Below, piece by piece: positions 24,554 to 34,684 of a DNA stretch of 64,000 nucleotides. Source of the stretch: an uncultured Pseudomonadota bacterium. GTDB taxonomy: Bacteria > Myxococcota_A > UBA796 > GCA-2862545. The stretch is from positions 124,001 to 188,000 of the forward strand of contig CAJXTB010000009.1 of assembly GCA_913061235.1 (NCBI GenBank), written 5' to 3'. The notes beneath the pieces are model-generated. The model was given only the letters and a program-made list of their open reading frames with translations. It was not told the DNA's origin and did no database searches. Numbering within the stretch: the stretch's first letter is position 1; each line of letters begins with the position of its first letter. Made by a program: the position numbers and the translations under genes.

Positions 24554-26596
24554 GTGAGCCCGGAATCGACCTTCTATGTCACGACGCCCATCTACTACGT
24601 CAACGGCCGTCCGCACATCGGACATGCCTACACGACTATCGCAGCAGACATGGCTGCGCGGTGGCATCGCCTAAAGGGCGACAACGTTTTCTTCCTTACC
24701 GGGACCGATGAACACGGCCAAAAGGTACTGGAAAAGGCCGTTGAGCGCGGAATGAGTCCACAAGAACACGTGGACGATATGGTCCAACACTGGAAGGCCA
24801 GCTTCGGAAAGCTGGAGATTCAGTACGACCGATTCATGCGAACAACAGATGCCGACCACATCGCAAATGTGACCTCGGTGCTCACCCACCTGCATGAAAA
24901 GGGCTTGTTCTACAAGGCCGAGTACACCGGTTGGTACCACGTCGGTGATGAGATCTTCGTCACCGAGAAGGACATCGAAGAGGGCAAGTACGATCGTTCG
25001 GAGCTCTCTGAGATCAGCGAGTCCAACTGGTGGTTCAAGATGAGCGCGTACCAGCAACAGCTGCTGGACAAGATCAACTCAGAGCCCGACTTCATCCAGC
25101 CAGAAGGCCGCCGCAACGAAGTGCTCGGGTTCCTGAACACCAAGACCTTGACTGACCTGTGCATCAGTCGTCCCAAGTCCCGCATGAGCTGGGGCATCGA
25201 GCTTCCGTTTGACGACGAGTTCGTCACCTACGTGTGGTTCGACGCGCTGCTCAACTACCTGACCGGTACTGGCTACACGGCAGACGGTACCGGCACGCCA
25301 CCGAGCGGCTTTGACTCGTGGACCGACCTGTGGCCGGCGAACTTCCAGATCATTGGAAAAGACATCCTCACCACGCATGCCATCTACTGGATGACCATGC
25401 TCATGGCGCTTGAAGTCCCACTGCCAAAGACTCTCTTCGCACACGGCTGGTGGGTCAGCAGTGACGGCCAGAAGATGGGCAAGCGGCACGGCAATACCAT
25501 CGACATTGACCTGCTTGTTCAGGAGTTCGGCGTAGACGCTGTTCGTTACTTCTTCCTGCGTGAGATCCGCTTCGGAAACGACGGCGCCTTCTCGTATGAC
25601 GGGTTCATGGCCCGCTACAACGCAGATCTAGCCAACGACCTCGGCAACTTGGCACACCGTGCCATCAGCATGACCACAAACTGGCTGGGCGGCGTTGTCC
25701 CCGAGTACGAAGCCGCCGTCGCCAACGAAGACGAGCTCAAGGTCCTCGCGACACAGGTTGTGAAGACGTACAACGAATCGATCGATGCCATGCGTTTCGA
25801 CACAGCCCTCGAAGCGCTGTGGGAGTTGGTCAAGGCCGGCAACAAGTACATCGACACGTCAGAGCCATGGAAGCTCAACCGCGAAGGCGACCTCGCCAAG
25901 CTGCGCACGGCCAAGCGTGTGGTGCTTGAGATCTGCTACCTGGCAGCCACGCTGCTCATGCCGGTCATTCCCAACAAGTCGCGCGAGCTGCTCACCAACC
26001 TCGGCCGCAACGAGTTCGCGGCCAAGGACTACCTCAAGCTACTCGTCAGCGGTGCCCCTGTGGGTCTTGACGCGCTGCCCGCTGGCATTCCGCTCACCTA
26101 CGGCGACCCACTCTTTCCACGCCACAAAGAGCTTCCACAGGCCATTCAGAAGCTGTTCGAAGCTCCCAAGGTCGAAGAAAAGGCGGCGGAGCCGGAGCCA
26201 GAGGTCAAGCTGTCCAAGCGTCAGCGCAAGGAAGCCGAGCGCGCCGAGCGAAAAGCCAAGGAGCTCGCCTACCAGCAGCCCATTGACGTAGACCACTTCA
26301 AGCATGTTCAGCTTCGTGCAGGCATCATTCTGTCTGCCGAGGCTCACCCGAACGCCGACAAGCTGTTGGTGGTTCAGGTGGACATTGGCGAAGACGAACC
26401 TCGTCAGATCGTCGCGGGTATCGCTACCAAGTTCAGCCCAGACGAAGTCGTGGGCAAGAAGGTAGTGGTCGTCAGCAATCTGCAGCCAGCCAACCTGCGC
26501 GGAGTCGAGAGCCAGGGCATGATTCTCGCCGCTGGGGCCACGGATGTCGTGGACTTGGTGAGTGTGGACGCCGAGCCTGGCGAAGTGGTTCGGTAG
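24554..26596 (+). CDS. metG: Methionyl-tRNA synthetase
   Basis: A 680-residue class I synthetase that charges tRNA-Met. HIGH is at 21-24 and the second signature is KMGKR at 307-311, where KMSKS is the norm. The connective-peptide region around residues 118-160 (WYHVGDEIFVTEKD...) lacks the Cys residues of a zinc knuckle. Residues about 577-680 form a C-terminal tRNA-binding OB-fold domain (EMAP II/Trbp111 type), giving the usual dimeric long form. A GGGAGG ribosome binding site at 24544-24549 supports the GTG start. The gene overlaps the following dipeptidase gene by one base (TAGTG). Confidence 0.96.
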   Translation: MSPESTFYVTTPIYYVNGRPHIGHAYTTIAADMAARWHRLKGDNVFFLTGTDEHGQKVLEKAVERGMSPQEHVDDMVQHWKASFGKLEIQYDRFMRTTDADHIANVTSVLTHLHEKGLFYKAEYTGWYHVGDEIFVTEKDIEEGKYDRSELSEISESNWWFKMSAYQQQLLDKINSEPDFIQPEGRRNEVLGFLNTKTLTDLCISRPKSRMSWGIELPFDDEFVTYVWFDALLNYLTGTGYTADGTGTPPSGFDSWTDLWPANFQIIGKDILTTHAIYWMTMLMALEVPLPKTLFAHGWWVSSDGQKMGKRHGNTIDIDLLVQEFGVDAVRYFFLREIRFGNDGAFSYDGFMARYNADLANDLGNLAHRAISMTTNWLGGVVPEYEAAVANEDELKVLATQVVKTYNESIDAMRFDTALEALWELVKAGNKYIDTSEPWKLNREGDLAKLRTAKRVVLEICYLAATLLMPVIPNKSRELLTNLGRNEFAAKDYLKLLVSGAPVGLDALPAGIPLTYGDPLFPRHKELPQAIQKLFEAPKVEEKAAEPEPEVKLSKRQRKEAERAERKAKELAYQQPIDVDHFKHVQLRAGIILSAEAHPNADKLLVVQVDIGEDEPRQIVAGIATKFSPDEVVGKKVVVVSNLQPANLRGVESQGMILAAGATDVVDLVSVDAEPGEVVR

Positions 26597-27828
26597 TGAA
26601 GACCATGCAGACCGAGGCGGCGCTGGCTGTAATTGCGCTGCTGTTCGCCTTGCTGCCGACGCCTGCGCATGCCCAAGACCCCGAGCCCATCCATGTCCCC
26701 ATGGACCTGCAGGGGCATCCGGCAATGCACCTGACGTGGAAGTTCTTCGGTCGCGGACTCATCGACAAGACGCCCAGGCGGAGCCACCGTCATCAGTTCC
26801 GCCAGTCCGTCTACACCCCATGGCTCGATGAGTCTGGGATTCGACTGTTCGGAATGGCTGCGATGGCTGCCGAGAAAGCCCGTAATCCAGAGCAAGCTCG
26901 ACAACTCATTCTGTCCCAGTTCGAGTACGTCGAAGCCTTCATCGAAGAGAACAGCGATCGATATGCTCTGGCAACGACTCCCGCTGAAGCGCGAACGCTG
27001 CTGACGACGACCGACAAGATGGTCATCTTTCACAGCATTGAGGGCGGCCACCACCTCCTGAATGGGCCTGAAGATGCGGCTTTCTGGCGTGACCAGGGAG
27101 TGGCGCTTGTCACGCTCATGCACCTTCGGGATGACGAGCTTGGCGGCTCGGCCATCCTCGACACCACAGTGGGTCCGCTGATCAACCGGGCCGGCTCCAA
27201 GAATCGAAGGAAGGGCAGGGACCGAGGGCTGACAGAGCACGGTGTCTCCGCAATTCAGGAGCTTTCCGCCGTTGGAATTCTCATTGATTTGTCACATATG
27301 ACAGGCGAAACCATCGACGACACCCTTGAGGTTACCGGCGAGCTCGGCGTCCCACCCATTGTGACACACGGCGCGCTCACGACCATTCGGAGTGTCGAAC
27401 GGTCCTTTACCGACGCACAGGTGCTCGAAGTCTACCGCCAAGGCGGCATGTTCGCGCTCAGTCTGTCACCAGATGGTCTTGGTGCCGTGCCCGAGCGTGA
27501 TGACGACGTCTGTGACGCCACCATCGAGTCGTGGGGTCGGCACTACCAGGCCGTGGTCGATCTCGTGGGGGTCGACGCTCCCATCGGGTGGTCGTCGGAC
27601 TGGAACGGTTGGGCCAACCATGCCGCCCCGGTGTACGGGAAACGCAGGTGTAGACCACTCTCAGACCTCGACGACCCTCTACCCATCGATACCGAGGGCA
27701 TGGCTCATCCCGGATTCATTCCCCAGCACTTCGAGCGGGCCGAGCGCATGGGCCTCGACCTACGCCCGATCGACCGGTCATCCGAGCAGTTCCTACAGAT
27801 GTGGGAAGCAGCCCGGGGTGAGCGGTAG
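26596..27828 (+). CDS. Secreted membrane-dipeptidase-like (peptidase M19) protein
   Basis: A 410-residue protein with a cleavable signal peptide (about 1-26, ending AHAQ) and the M19 renal-dipeptidase TIM-barrel fold. Metal-ligand or catalytic candidates are Glu149 in SIEGG, His234 in LIDLSHMT, His258 in THGA and Asp335 in SSDWNG. The first metal site, HxD in classic members, is not obvious here (MDLQGHPAMH), so activity may differ. M19 enzymes cleave dipeptides, often with a D-residue at the C-terminal position; a periplasmic role in peptide turnover is inferred. It overlaps metG by one base, an odd pairing; ATG 26605 is an alternative start. Confidence 0.87.
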   Translation: MKTMQTEAALAVIALLFALLPTPAHAQDPEPIHVPMDLQGHPAMHLTWKFFGRGLIDKTPRRSHRHQFRQSVYTPWLDESGIRLFGMAAMAAEKARNPEQARQLILSQFEYVEAFIEENSDRYALATTPAEARTLLTTTDKMVIFHSIEGGHHLLNGPEDAAFWRDQGVALVTLMHLRDDELGGSAILDTTVGPLINRAGSKNRRKGRDRGLTEHGVSAIQELSAVGILIDLSHMTGETIDDTLEVTGELGVPPIVTHGALTTIRSVERSFTDAQVLEVYRQGGMFALSLSPDGLGAVPERDDDVCDATIESWGRHYQAVVDLVGVDAPIGWSSDWNGWANHAAPVYGKRRCRPLSDLDDPLPIDTEGMAHPGFIPQHFERAERMGLDLRPIDRSSEQFLQMWEAARGER

Positions 27829-27868
27829 GCGACTTTTGCGGTAGACTACAGTCATTGTTGGAGTCGCC

Positions 27869-28801
27869 GTGTTCGCATTGCTATTCGCCCTGTTATCGAC
27901 ACCTGCGCTCGCGCAAGACCGCGGCGCCCGCGGTGATGATGTCGCGTTCACACAAGATGACGATGCCGTCTACGATGCGGGCCCACGGGACCGCTTGTCG
28001 TACACGAATGCCACCTTTGCACGTGTCAATCCGCTAGGGTTCGTGGACTTGTTCCGCATTGGCTGGAAGCGTCGACTGTCTCAGAAGGACTCGCTGCTCT
28101 CTCGCGACACCTACGCGTTCACCGCCGTCAATGTCATGGCCACGCCAGCCTACAGCCGATTGGGACTTTACAGCGAAGCCCAACTACTCGCTATCTTCCG
28201 TATTTTCGCAGAGGTCAATAGCGTTGGCTACTACGGCACGTTCGACCAGATCATGTCGTGGGACGACCCCACAGCGGTGTTCAGCGACCAGACTATCGCC
28301 GCACGCGGAAGCTCAAGCCCAACGACCGGCTGGGTCGTCAACGCCGGCGCTACACTACGCGCCGCTGTGGGCTCTGTCGCCGTCCGCTCGACCGCCCAGG
28401 TCACTCGCTACGACCTCAATCTGCCAGACGGTGACGTCGTCTTCTATGACCAATTCTGGGACCGCCTCGCGCCCGACCGTGGATGGATGGTCCTCAACGA
28501 CCTCGACGTCCTCCTCCTCGCTGGAAGCGCACGCATCGGCGTCCGCCACACCTTCAGCGACGAAATCGGAGGTACCCCAGGCACAGACGGCTCATTGGCA
28601 CAGCACCGCGTAGGCCCTCTGCTCGCCTACCAGTTCCACGACAAGCCAAAGGGCACCGCCTTCAATCAGCCAACGGCGTTCCTAGTCTGTCAGTGGTGGG
28701 CCCAACATCCGTACCGCACGGGACAGGAACAACCCGCCGGATTGCCGCTCATCGCTGTTGGCTTCGCATTCAACGGCGACCTGATGCGCAGCAATCCCTA
28801 G
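27869..28801 (+). CDS. Predicted outer-membrane beta-barrel-like protein
   Basis: A 310-residue exported protein of unknown function: signal peptide MFALLFALLSTPALAQ, then a chain rich in alternating hydrophobic/polar strands with many Tyr, Trp and Phe (for example YTFAVN-like and LYSEAQLLAIFRIF segments) as expected of a beta barrel. No family was recognised. A GGAG ribosome binding site precedes the GTG start. It begins 40 bases after the dipeptidase gene and may be in the same transcript. Confidence 0.72.
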   Translation: MFALLFALLSTPALAQDRGARGDDVAFTQDDDAVYDAGPRDRLSYTNATFARVNPLGFVDLFRIGWKRRLSQKDSLLSRDTYAFTAVNVMATPAYSRLGLYSEAQLLAIFRIFAEVNSVGYYGTFDQIMSWDDPTAVFSDQTIAARGSSSPTTGWVVNAGATLRAAVGSVAVRSTAQVTRYDLNLPDGDVVFYDQFWDRLAPDRGWMVLNDLDVLLLAGSARIGVRHTFSDEIGGTPGTDGSLAQHRVGPLLAYQFHDKPKGTAFNQPTAFLVCQWWAQHPYRTGQEQPAGLPLIAVGFAFNGDLMRSNP

Positions 28802-28897
28802 TCCCACATTGCGCATCGGCAGCAATCGCCGCTATGCAGGGGCCGCACGGACCGGTCAGTGACTCGTAGATGAGTGCGCGACCCCAGGGAGACCCCG

Positions 28898-29851
<954 letters not shown>

Positions 29852-29871
29852 ACCGGTCCATGATGGCGACA

Positions 29872-31116
29872 TCAGCCGGAACTAGGCGGTTGAAACGGCC
29901 CCCCTTCGCGTGACGTCTCCAGCGCCACCACCGTCTTGTGGCTTGGGGGCGACGGCGGACTGACCGGTTGAAGCAACCAACGCTGAAGGGCCACACCGAC
30001 GCCAGACGCGAACGCCAACGAGATGAATCCCCACCAAGAGTACGGGATGGCCAGCAACATCGCGTGTCGAATATCCGCCATGCGAACATCGACTGATGGG
30101 ACATCTGTAATGTCTCCAGCTTCGACCGCTTGGAACACCGGAATGACCAGGGAGACCATTCCAAACGCAGGGGTGTACCCACTACATCCCGCTATCAACA
30201 CGATCAGAAGCACGACCGATACACAAGTATCTACGGCGATATCTCTCCATCGGGGTGCCGTGTCCTTGCCCGTTGCCGTGAGCGTTCCGAACATCCCGCC
30301 AACCAGCCCACCGAACGCCACGGATACCACTGCAAAAGGGACTGCCCACGGCGGAAGAAACCGAACAGCAACAATCGCACTTGCCGAGACGAATACGAGG
30401 AGAGTGACCGCCCCGAACCAGCCAAGTCGTCGAACGCCTCTCGATGGGTGCGCACAGTGCCGTCCCACACCCGCCGCAGCCCACCCATACGCGAGTGTGG
30501 GCGCAAGGTAGGACAGCGCCAACACGGTGCGGGTCAGGAAGGTACGCTCTGGGGTATCCATGCCCAATATCTGGACGTGGCTCACAGAGAAAAACATGGC
30601 AACTACCGTCAACAGGGCGGCAAGAAGCAGTGGAGAAAACAGGGGAGGAAGTCGGGTCAACGGCTTCGACTCACTAAGCTCAACCAGCACCCCTCCGACA
30701 GCCCCAAGAACCACCGCAATGACCACGAGGGTCAGCCAGACCAGCGTGCTCGCCCGGTACATCGACGACGTCGCGTAGTGGAAGGCAACATGTACGCTGA
30801 CATCCGCAAATTCCTGAGCTTCATGGTTGCGAAACGTGGTGCTGGACGTGGTCGCCACAAAGGCGCCCAAGCCAAACACCCACGAAGAGCCCACCATCAG
30901 CAACCCGGTCAGTGCGCCCGTCCCCATGGCTGACCACCGAGTAGAGGCAAACATCGCCGCCATGGCACCGCACAGCAGTCCGGCAAGTGCGGTCGAGATG
31001 ACGACGACCAAGAATATCGTCGCCCCTCCGTCTGTGGGGATCACAGCAGCAATGGCCCCGCCGGCCAGAAGCGACAGCGCCAGGGACACGACGACAGGAC
31101 GGGGCTGAATGCTCAC
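29872..31116 (-). CDS. Polytopic membrane protein B, paralogue of the upstream gene
   Basis: A 414-residue inner-membrane protein with roughly eight or nine hydrophobic helices and a polar C-terminal tail ending in EGGPFQPPSSG. The segments GALTGLLMVGSSWVFGLGAFV and AVVLGAVGGVLVELSES line up with GALTGFLIAGWAWVMGLSTLV and ATVIGGICGWLVGPMAD of the next protein, so the two are paralogues. GTG at 31116 overlaps the stop of the upstream gene (GTGA), which fits coupled translation; a longer frame runs back to 31314 but would overlap the neighbour by 200 bases. No family was recognised. It is the last gene of an acyltransferase operon. Confidence 0.8.
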   Translation of the reverse strand: MSIQPRPVVVSLALSLLAGGAIAAVIPTDGGATIFLVVVISTALAGLLCGAMAAMFASTRWSAMGTGALTGLLMVGSSWVFGLGAFVATTSSTTFRNHEAQEFADVSVHVAFHYATSSMYRASTLVWLTLVVIAVVLGAVGGVLVELSESKPLTRLPPLFSPLLLAALLTVVAMFFSVSHVQILGMDTPERTFLTRTVLALSYLAPTLAYGWAAAGVGRHCAHPSRGVRRLGWFGAVTLLVFVSASAIVAVRFLPPWAVPFAVVSVAFGGLVGGMFGTLTATGKDTAPRWRDIAVDTCVSVVLLIVLIAGCSGYTPAFGMVSLVIPVFQAVEAGDITDVPSVDVRMADIRHAMLLAIPYSWWGFISLAFASGVGVALQRWLLQPVSPPSPPSHKTVVALETSREGGPFQPPSSG

Positions 31117-32366
31117 AGCTCGGTAGGGGCTTGAAAGGGCCCAGCATCTACACCATCGCGAATTCCCAGCATGGGCTGTGAGCTCGCCGAGACGGACGTC
31201 GCCGGAGGCAGCTGGGGAATGTCGCCCCTCACCGCCCATCGGTGAATGCCGACGCCAATTAGGCCCACAACAACCTGCGTCAGTGCGGCAATGAGCGTGG
31301 CGACCAGCGACCACAGAAGGAACGCGCGCAAGCCCGAGATGCGTTCGGAAAGCTCCGGCACTGCAGCGCCATCGAACCCCGTCATTTCATTGAACGCCGG
31401 AATGACCAGGTAGGCAATGGACAGCGTCGTACTCAAGCCAATGGGTCCAACCAACAAGATGGTGGCAACGGACGCCGCCAAGACCCCTTCGGAGACAGCA
31501 TCCGACCATGTCGGCAGCGCCTCATCACCCGAGGCAACAAACATGCTCGCCAATGCGCCTAGGAACAGGCCGGCGCAGGGTACGCCGACCGCAACTGGAA
31601 TTGTCCAGATCAGCATCAGGATGGAGCCGGCCAACCCTGAGAGTGCGGCGACCACGACCAGCGTGACCACGCTGACCCAACCGATGACTCGCACACGCCG
31701 CACCGAATGCCTGAGGCGCTGGCCAATGCCCAACGCAGCCCACGCGAGCATCACTGCCGGCGCAAGGAAACCAAACGCTACCGGTAGAAACCGAGCGGAG
31801 AGCGGAAATTCTTGCAGCAGCTCATTCACTCCCCCAGTGGTCGCGACCGCACCTATCCAAAGAAGTCCGCCTAGAAAAACGGGGGTTGTCGCTGGCAACA
31901 GTCGACGTCGCGTCTCATCTGCCATTGGGCCAACGAGCCAGCCGCAGATCCCTCCAATGACCGTCGCTGCGCTGGCGAACGAAATCCAGCCCACTACCAG
32001 GGAGAAGTAAATCGTGCTTCCGAGCTGTCGAAGCGACTGATCCGCGGTGTTCGTCAACGCGCCCTGAGCCTCTTGGGCAAATAGGTCTGCAGACGACCAG
32101 ACAGCCACCAACGTCGACAGACCCATCACCCAAGCCCAGCCTGCGATGAGAAAGCCGGTCAACGCTCCCACAGCCACCGCACCACGACGTGTGGACGCAA
32201 ACGTGCCACAGGCTGCACCAAACAGGGCTGCCAAGAGGGACACCACCACAAAGGCAATGCTCACGGTCACGAGACCGCCGGTCACAGGCACGACCAATCC
32301 AACAAATCCAGCCGCGACGACAGACAAGCCAAGAGCCACCGGAACCGATCCCATCGAGTGGGTCAC
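31113..32366 (-). CDS. Polytopic membrane protein A, paralogue of the downstream gene
   Basis: A 417-residue inner-membrane protein with about nine hydrophobic helices and a C-terminal tail ending GPFQAPTEL, similar to the GPFQPPSSG tail of its paralogue. Its GTG start at 32366 overlaps the acyltransferase stop (GTGA), and its own stop overlaps the start of the next gene in the same way. The family is unknown to me; the repeated duplication inside one operon suggests a heteromeric membrane complex working with the acyltransferase on an exported lipid or glycan, which is inference. Confidence 0.82.
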   Translation of the reverse strand: MTHSMGSVPVALGLSVVAAGFVGLVVPVTGGLVTVSIAFVVVSLLAALFGAACGTFASTRRGAVAVGALTGFLIAGWAWVMGLSTLVAVWSSADLFAQEAQGALTNTADQSLRQLGSTIYFSLVVGWISFASAATVIGGICGWLVGPMADETRRRLLPATTPVFLGGLLWIGAVATTGGVNELLQEFPLSARFLPVAFGFLAPAVMLAWAALGIGQRLRHSVRRVRVIGWVSVVTLVVVAALSGLAGSILMLIWTIPVAVGVPCAGLFLGALASMFVASGDEALPTWSDAVSEGVLAASVATILLVGPIGLSTTLSIAYLVIPAFNEMTGFDGAAVPELSERISGLRAFLLWSLVATLIAALTQVVVGLIGVGIHRWAVRGDIPQLPPATSVSASSQPMLGIRDGVDAGPFQAPTEL

Positions 32367-33592
32367 TTCGGGTCCTCTGACACAGCGTCGTCAGCGCTCG
32401 TGACCACGTCAGCCACTGGCTTGTCCCAATACGGGTATCGGCCCTTCAACGCTAAGAACGGCTTCTCCAAGATCTGCCAGCTGACCCAGGCCGCGGCAAA
32501 CGTCAGACCCGTAGCCAGAACCATGTACAACATGAAGCCCGGGATATGAAAATCCTTCCGGGTATACCAATACTTTGGATGAATCTCGTATGCGCGCAGG
32601 GCAGAGTCAATACCAATGTGAAACACGTACATACCGTACGAATACTTACCGAGGGACCGCCACATCCGCGTGGTCATCATCCGCGAAGCAAGCCCGGTAG
32701 GCTTGGTGAGAATGAGCACGATGACTGCCGCACACATGGCCCCCACACCGCTGTACATCAACGACACCGCTAGTGGCGTGTTCTTCGCATAGTGAAGGCC
32801 GTCTTTCGTCCAGGCGTACCAGACCAGTGCGGGAATCGTGACCGCAGCCACAGCAAACGCCAGTCGACGCCAGCGCAGCAATCCGCCCGTGCTGCGAGCC
32901 GCCACGGCCAACAAGGCACCGATGGCCAGGGCGTCGAATCGTGTCCAAGTCAGCATGTACAGCGCCTGACCCGAGGTGCCGTTTGAGGCCAGATACCACC
33001 GCAGCACCGCCGTTCCCGGAATCAACACAGCCAGCAGCCAGAGTAGTCGATAGCGGCCCAGAACATACACAATCGCAGGCCACACTAGGTAGAACTGCTC
33101 TTCGACCGCCAGCGACCAGAAGTGGTTCACGCCGCGGTTCATGAAGCGTTCAGACAGTGGAATGTTCGACAGGTGGGTCCACAGCCACCACTGATTCGCC
33201 TCTGCCTTTGCGTAAAAGGGCTCGCCCGTCACGCGAGGAATGACGAACAGCACCACTGCTAGGTAGGCGTAGTACAGCGGGAAAATGCGCACCAAGCGCC
33301 GCCAATAGAAGGCGCGGAAGTAGCGGGGGCTGTCGCGAATATCGAGCAGGATTCCGGTGATCAGAAATCCACTCAGCACAAAGAACAGGTCTACACCCAT
33401 CCACGCACTGGCCGTGAACACGTCAAACGCCTGGTCTACCGGATGCCGAAGCGTGGTGAACTGGTAGGCGTGGTGCAAGATGACGAGCACAACAGCAACG
33501 CCCCGAACGCCATCGAGCGCGGGCATGTGTTTGTGGACATCAACTTGAGCAGACGTAGCAACTCCTACGAGGGCGGCGACTGTAACCGACAC
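32363..33592 (-). CDS. Acyltransferase 3 family membrane protein (OafA/YrhL type)
   Basis: A 409-residue membrane acyltransferase with about ten helices. Family hallmarks are the N-terminal LDGVRGVAVVLVILHH (catalytic His pair), FFVLSGFLITG, and RRLVRIFPLYYAYL. These enzymes transfer O-acyl groups, usually acetyl, to exopolysaccharide, O-antigen, peptidoglycan or secondary metabolites at the inner membrane. The GTG start at 33592 is kept; Met23 (33526) just before the conserved LDGVRG is possible. It heads a three-gene operon with two paralogous membrane proteins, all joined by 4-base overlaps. Confidence 0.92.
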   Translation of the reverse strand: MSVTVAALVGVATSAQVDVHKHMPALDGVRGVAVVLVILHHAYQFTTLRHPVDQAFDVFTASAWMGVDLFFVLSGFLITGILLDIRDSPRYFRAFYWRRLVRIFPLYYAYLAVVLFVIPRVTGEPFYAKAEANQWWLWTHLSNIPLSERFMNRGVNHFWSLAVEEQFYLVWPAIVYVLGRYRLLWLLAVLIPGTAVLRWYLASNGTSGQALYMLTWTRFDALAIGALLAVAARSTGGLLRWRRLAFAVAAVTIPALVWYAWTKDGLHYAKNTPLAVSLMYSGVGAMCAAVIVLILTKPTGLASRMMTTRMWRSLGKYSYGMYVFHIGIDSALRAYEIHPKYWYTRKDFHIPGFMLYMVLATGLTFAAAWVSWQILEKPFLALKGRYPYWDKPVADVVTSADDAVSEDPK

Positions 33593-33700
33593 ACGGTTGG
33601 TTTCCGCACAAGACGGCCGGCGAATCTGCCTCGGCCGTCACATTGTCCAAGACCGTCGCGGCGAGTTCGTCAATGCAGTCCTCGGGATAAACCCCCAAGC

Positions 33701-34684
33701 ATGACACGAACACTTGCGGCCTTCGCATCCCTCTTCCTTATCCCTGCATCCGCCACTGCGGGTCGCCCCAAGTGCGACGACGCCGAGCTCTCCGCCGGCC
33801 TGCCTCGTCTGGCGGCGAGCAATGAAATCCAGCGCTCCGCACTCGCGTCGATCATCGTGGCACAAGCCTGCAGTCAAGATGCCCTGGGCGACGCCATTCA
33901 AGCAACGTTGGACGACAACGTCTCGCTATTGATTGCACTCGGAGAGGCCGAGTCCCGACTGTGGGACCGGGTCTGTTCCGACATCGAGCCCAATCAAGTG
34001 ACGTCAGAGCTCGCGACCACCGGCTGCAGCGTCGCGCACCTCGGCTGGTCCGACGATCACTTCGCCAGCTCCATGACCGCTGCCGCCCTCTCGTTGGACG
34101 CCACCGACGCCCCATTCCAGTTCAGCCCCGCACTCGCCGCCCAACAAGTCGGTCTCGCGCTCGGCGGACAGACCATCGCCCGGTCCCGCTCAGCCCACAA
34201 GCAGGCCTACCTAGACGCCATGGCCCCCGTGAGCACCGAAGAACGTCAGCAACGAGCCGTCCGAACCGCCACCGAAGGACTCGCCAGCCTGTCTCGTCGT
34301 CCGCAACGGGCCCCACTGCGCGGCGGTCTCGGCTCATTGGCCGGCACACCAGACCACAGCGTCGACGTCCCCGCCGCAGCCATCCCCGGTCTCACCGGAG
34401 GAGCCCCGACCATCATGGGCAACCTGCCCATCGCCCTGGCCCACAGCACGCTTCAGCCCCTGCTCCCCAGCCTAAGAGCCTGCACCACAGCCACAGGTCA
34501 CATCACCCTCAAGCTCGTCATCCAACAAAGCGGCAGCGTAAGCCAGGCCCAAATCTCCGACGGAGACCTCGGCCCAGCCAACACCTGCATCATCGACGCC
34601 GTGCAAGGCGCCCAGTTCCCAATGACAGAAGACTCCGGCATCGTGGTCATCAAGTATCCACTGCACTTCCAAGACGAGTCCTAG
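33701..34684 (+). CDS. Exported protein with AgmX/PglI-type C-terminal domain
   Basis: A 327-residue exported protein with signal peptide MTRTLAAFASLFLIPASATA. Residues about 25-240 are alpha-helical and unassigned with four or more Cys. The last 90 residues (LRACTTATGHITLKLVI...CIIDAVQGAQFP...VVIKYPLHF) match the TonB-like AgmX/PglI C-terminal domain seen in gliding-motility and envelope proteins of Myxococcota; the paired Cys residues are kept. ATG 33701 is chosen because it begins the signal peptide. It is divergent from the acyltransferase operon. Role in an envelope-spanning complex is inferred. Confidence 0.83.
   Translation: MTRTLAAFASLFLIPASATAGRPKCDDAELSAGLPRLAASNEIQRSALASIIVAQACSQDALGDAIQATLDDNVSLLIALGEAESRLWDRVCSDIEPNQVTSELATTGCSVAHLGWSDDHFASSMTAAALSLDATDAPFQFSPALAAQQVGLALGGQTIARSRSAHKQAYLDAMAPVSTEERQQRAVRTATEGLASLSRRPQRAPLRGGLGSLAGTPDHSVDVPAAAIPGLTGGAPTIMGNLPIALAHSTLQPLLPSLRACTTATGHITLKLVIQQSGSVSQAQISDGDLGPANTCIIDAVQGAQFPMTEDSGIVVIKYPLHFQDES

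Noticed and set aside
31117-31314. N-terminal extension of membrane protein B
   Set aside because: It would overlap the upstream gene by 200 bases with a Cys/His/Arg-rich sequence that looks like out-of-frame reading; GTG 31116 with a GTGA overlap fits better.
33443-33700. N-terminal extension of the AgmX-like protein
   Set aside because: It is antisense to the acyltransferase gene and would bury the clear signal peptide at 33701.
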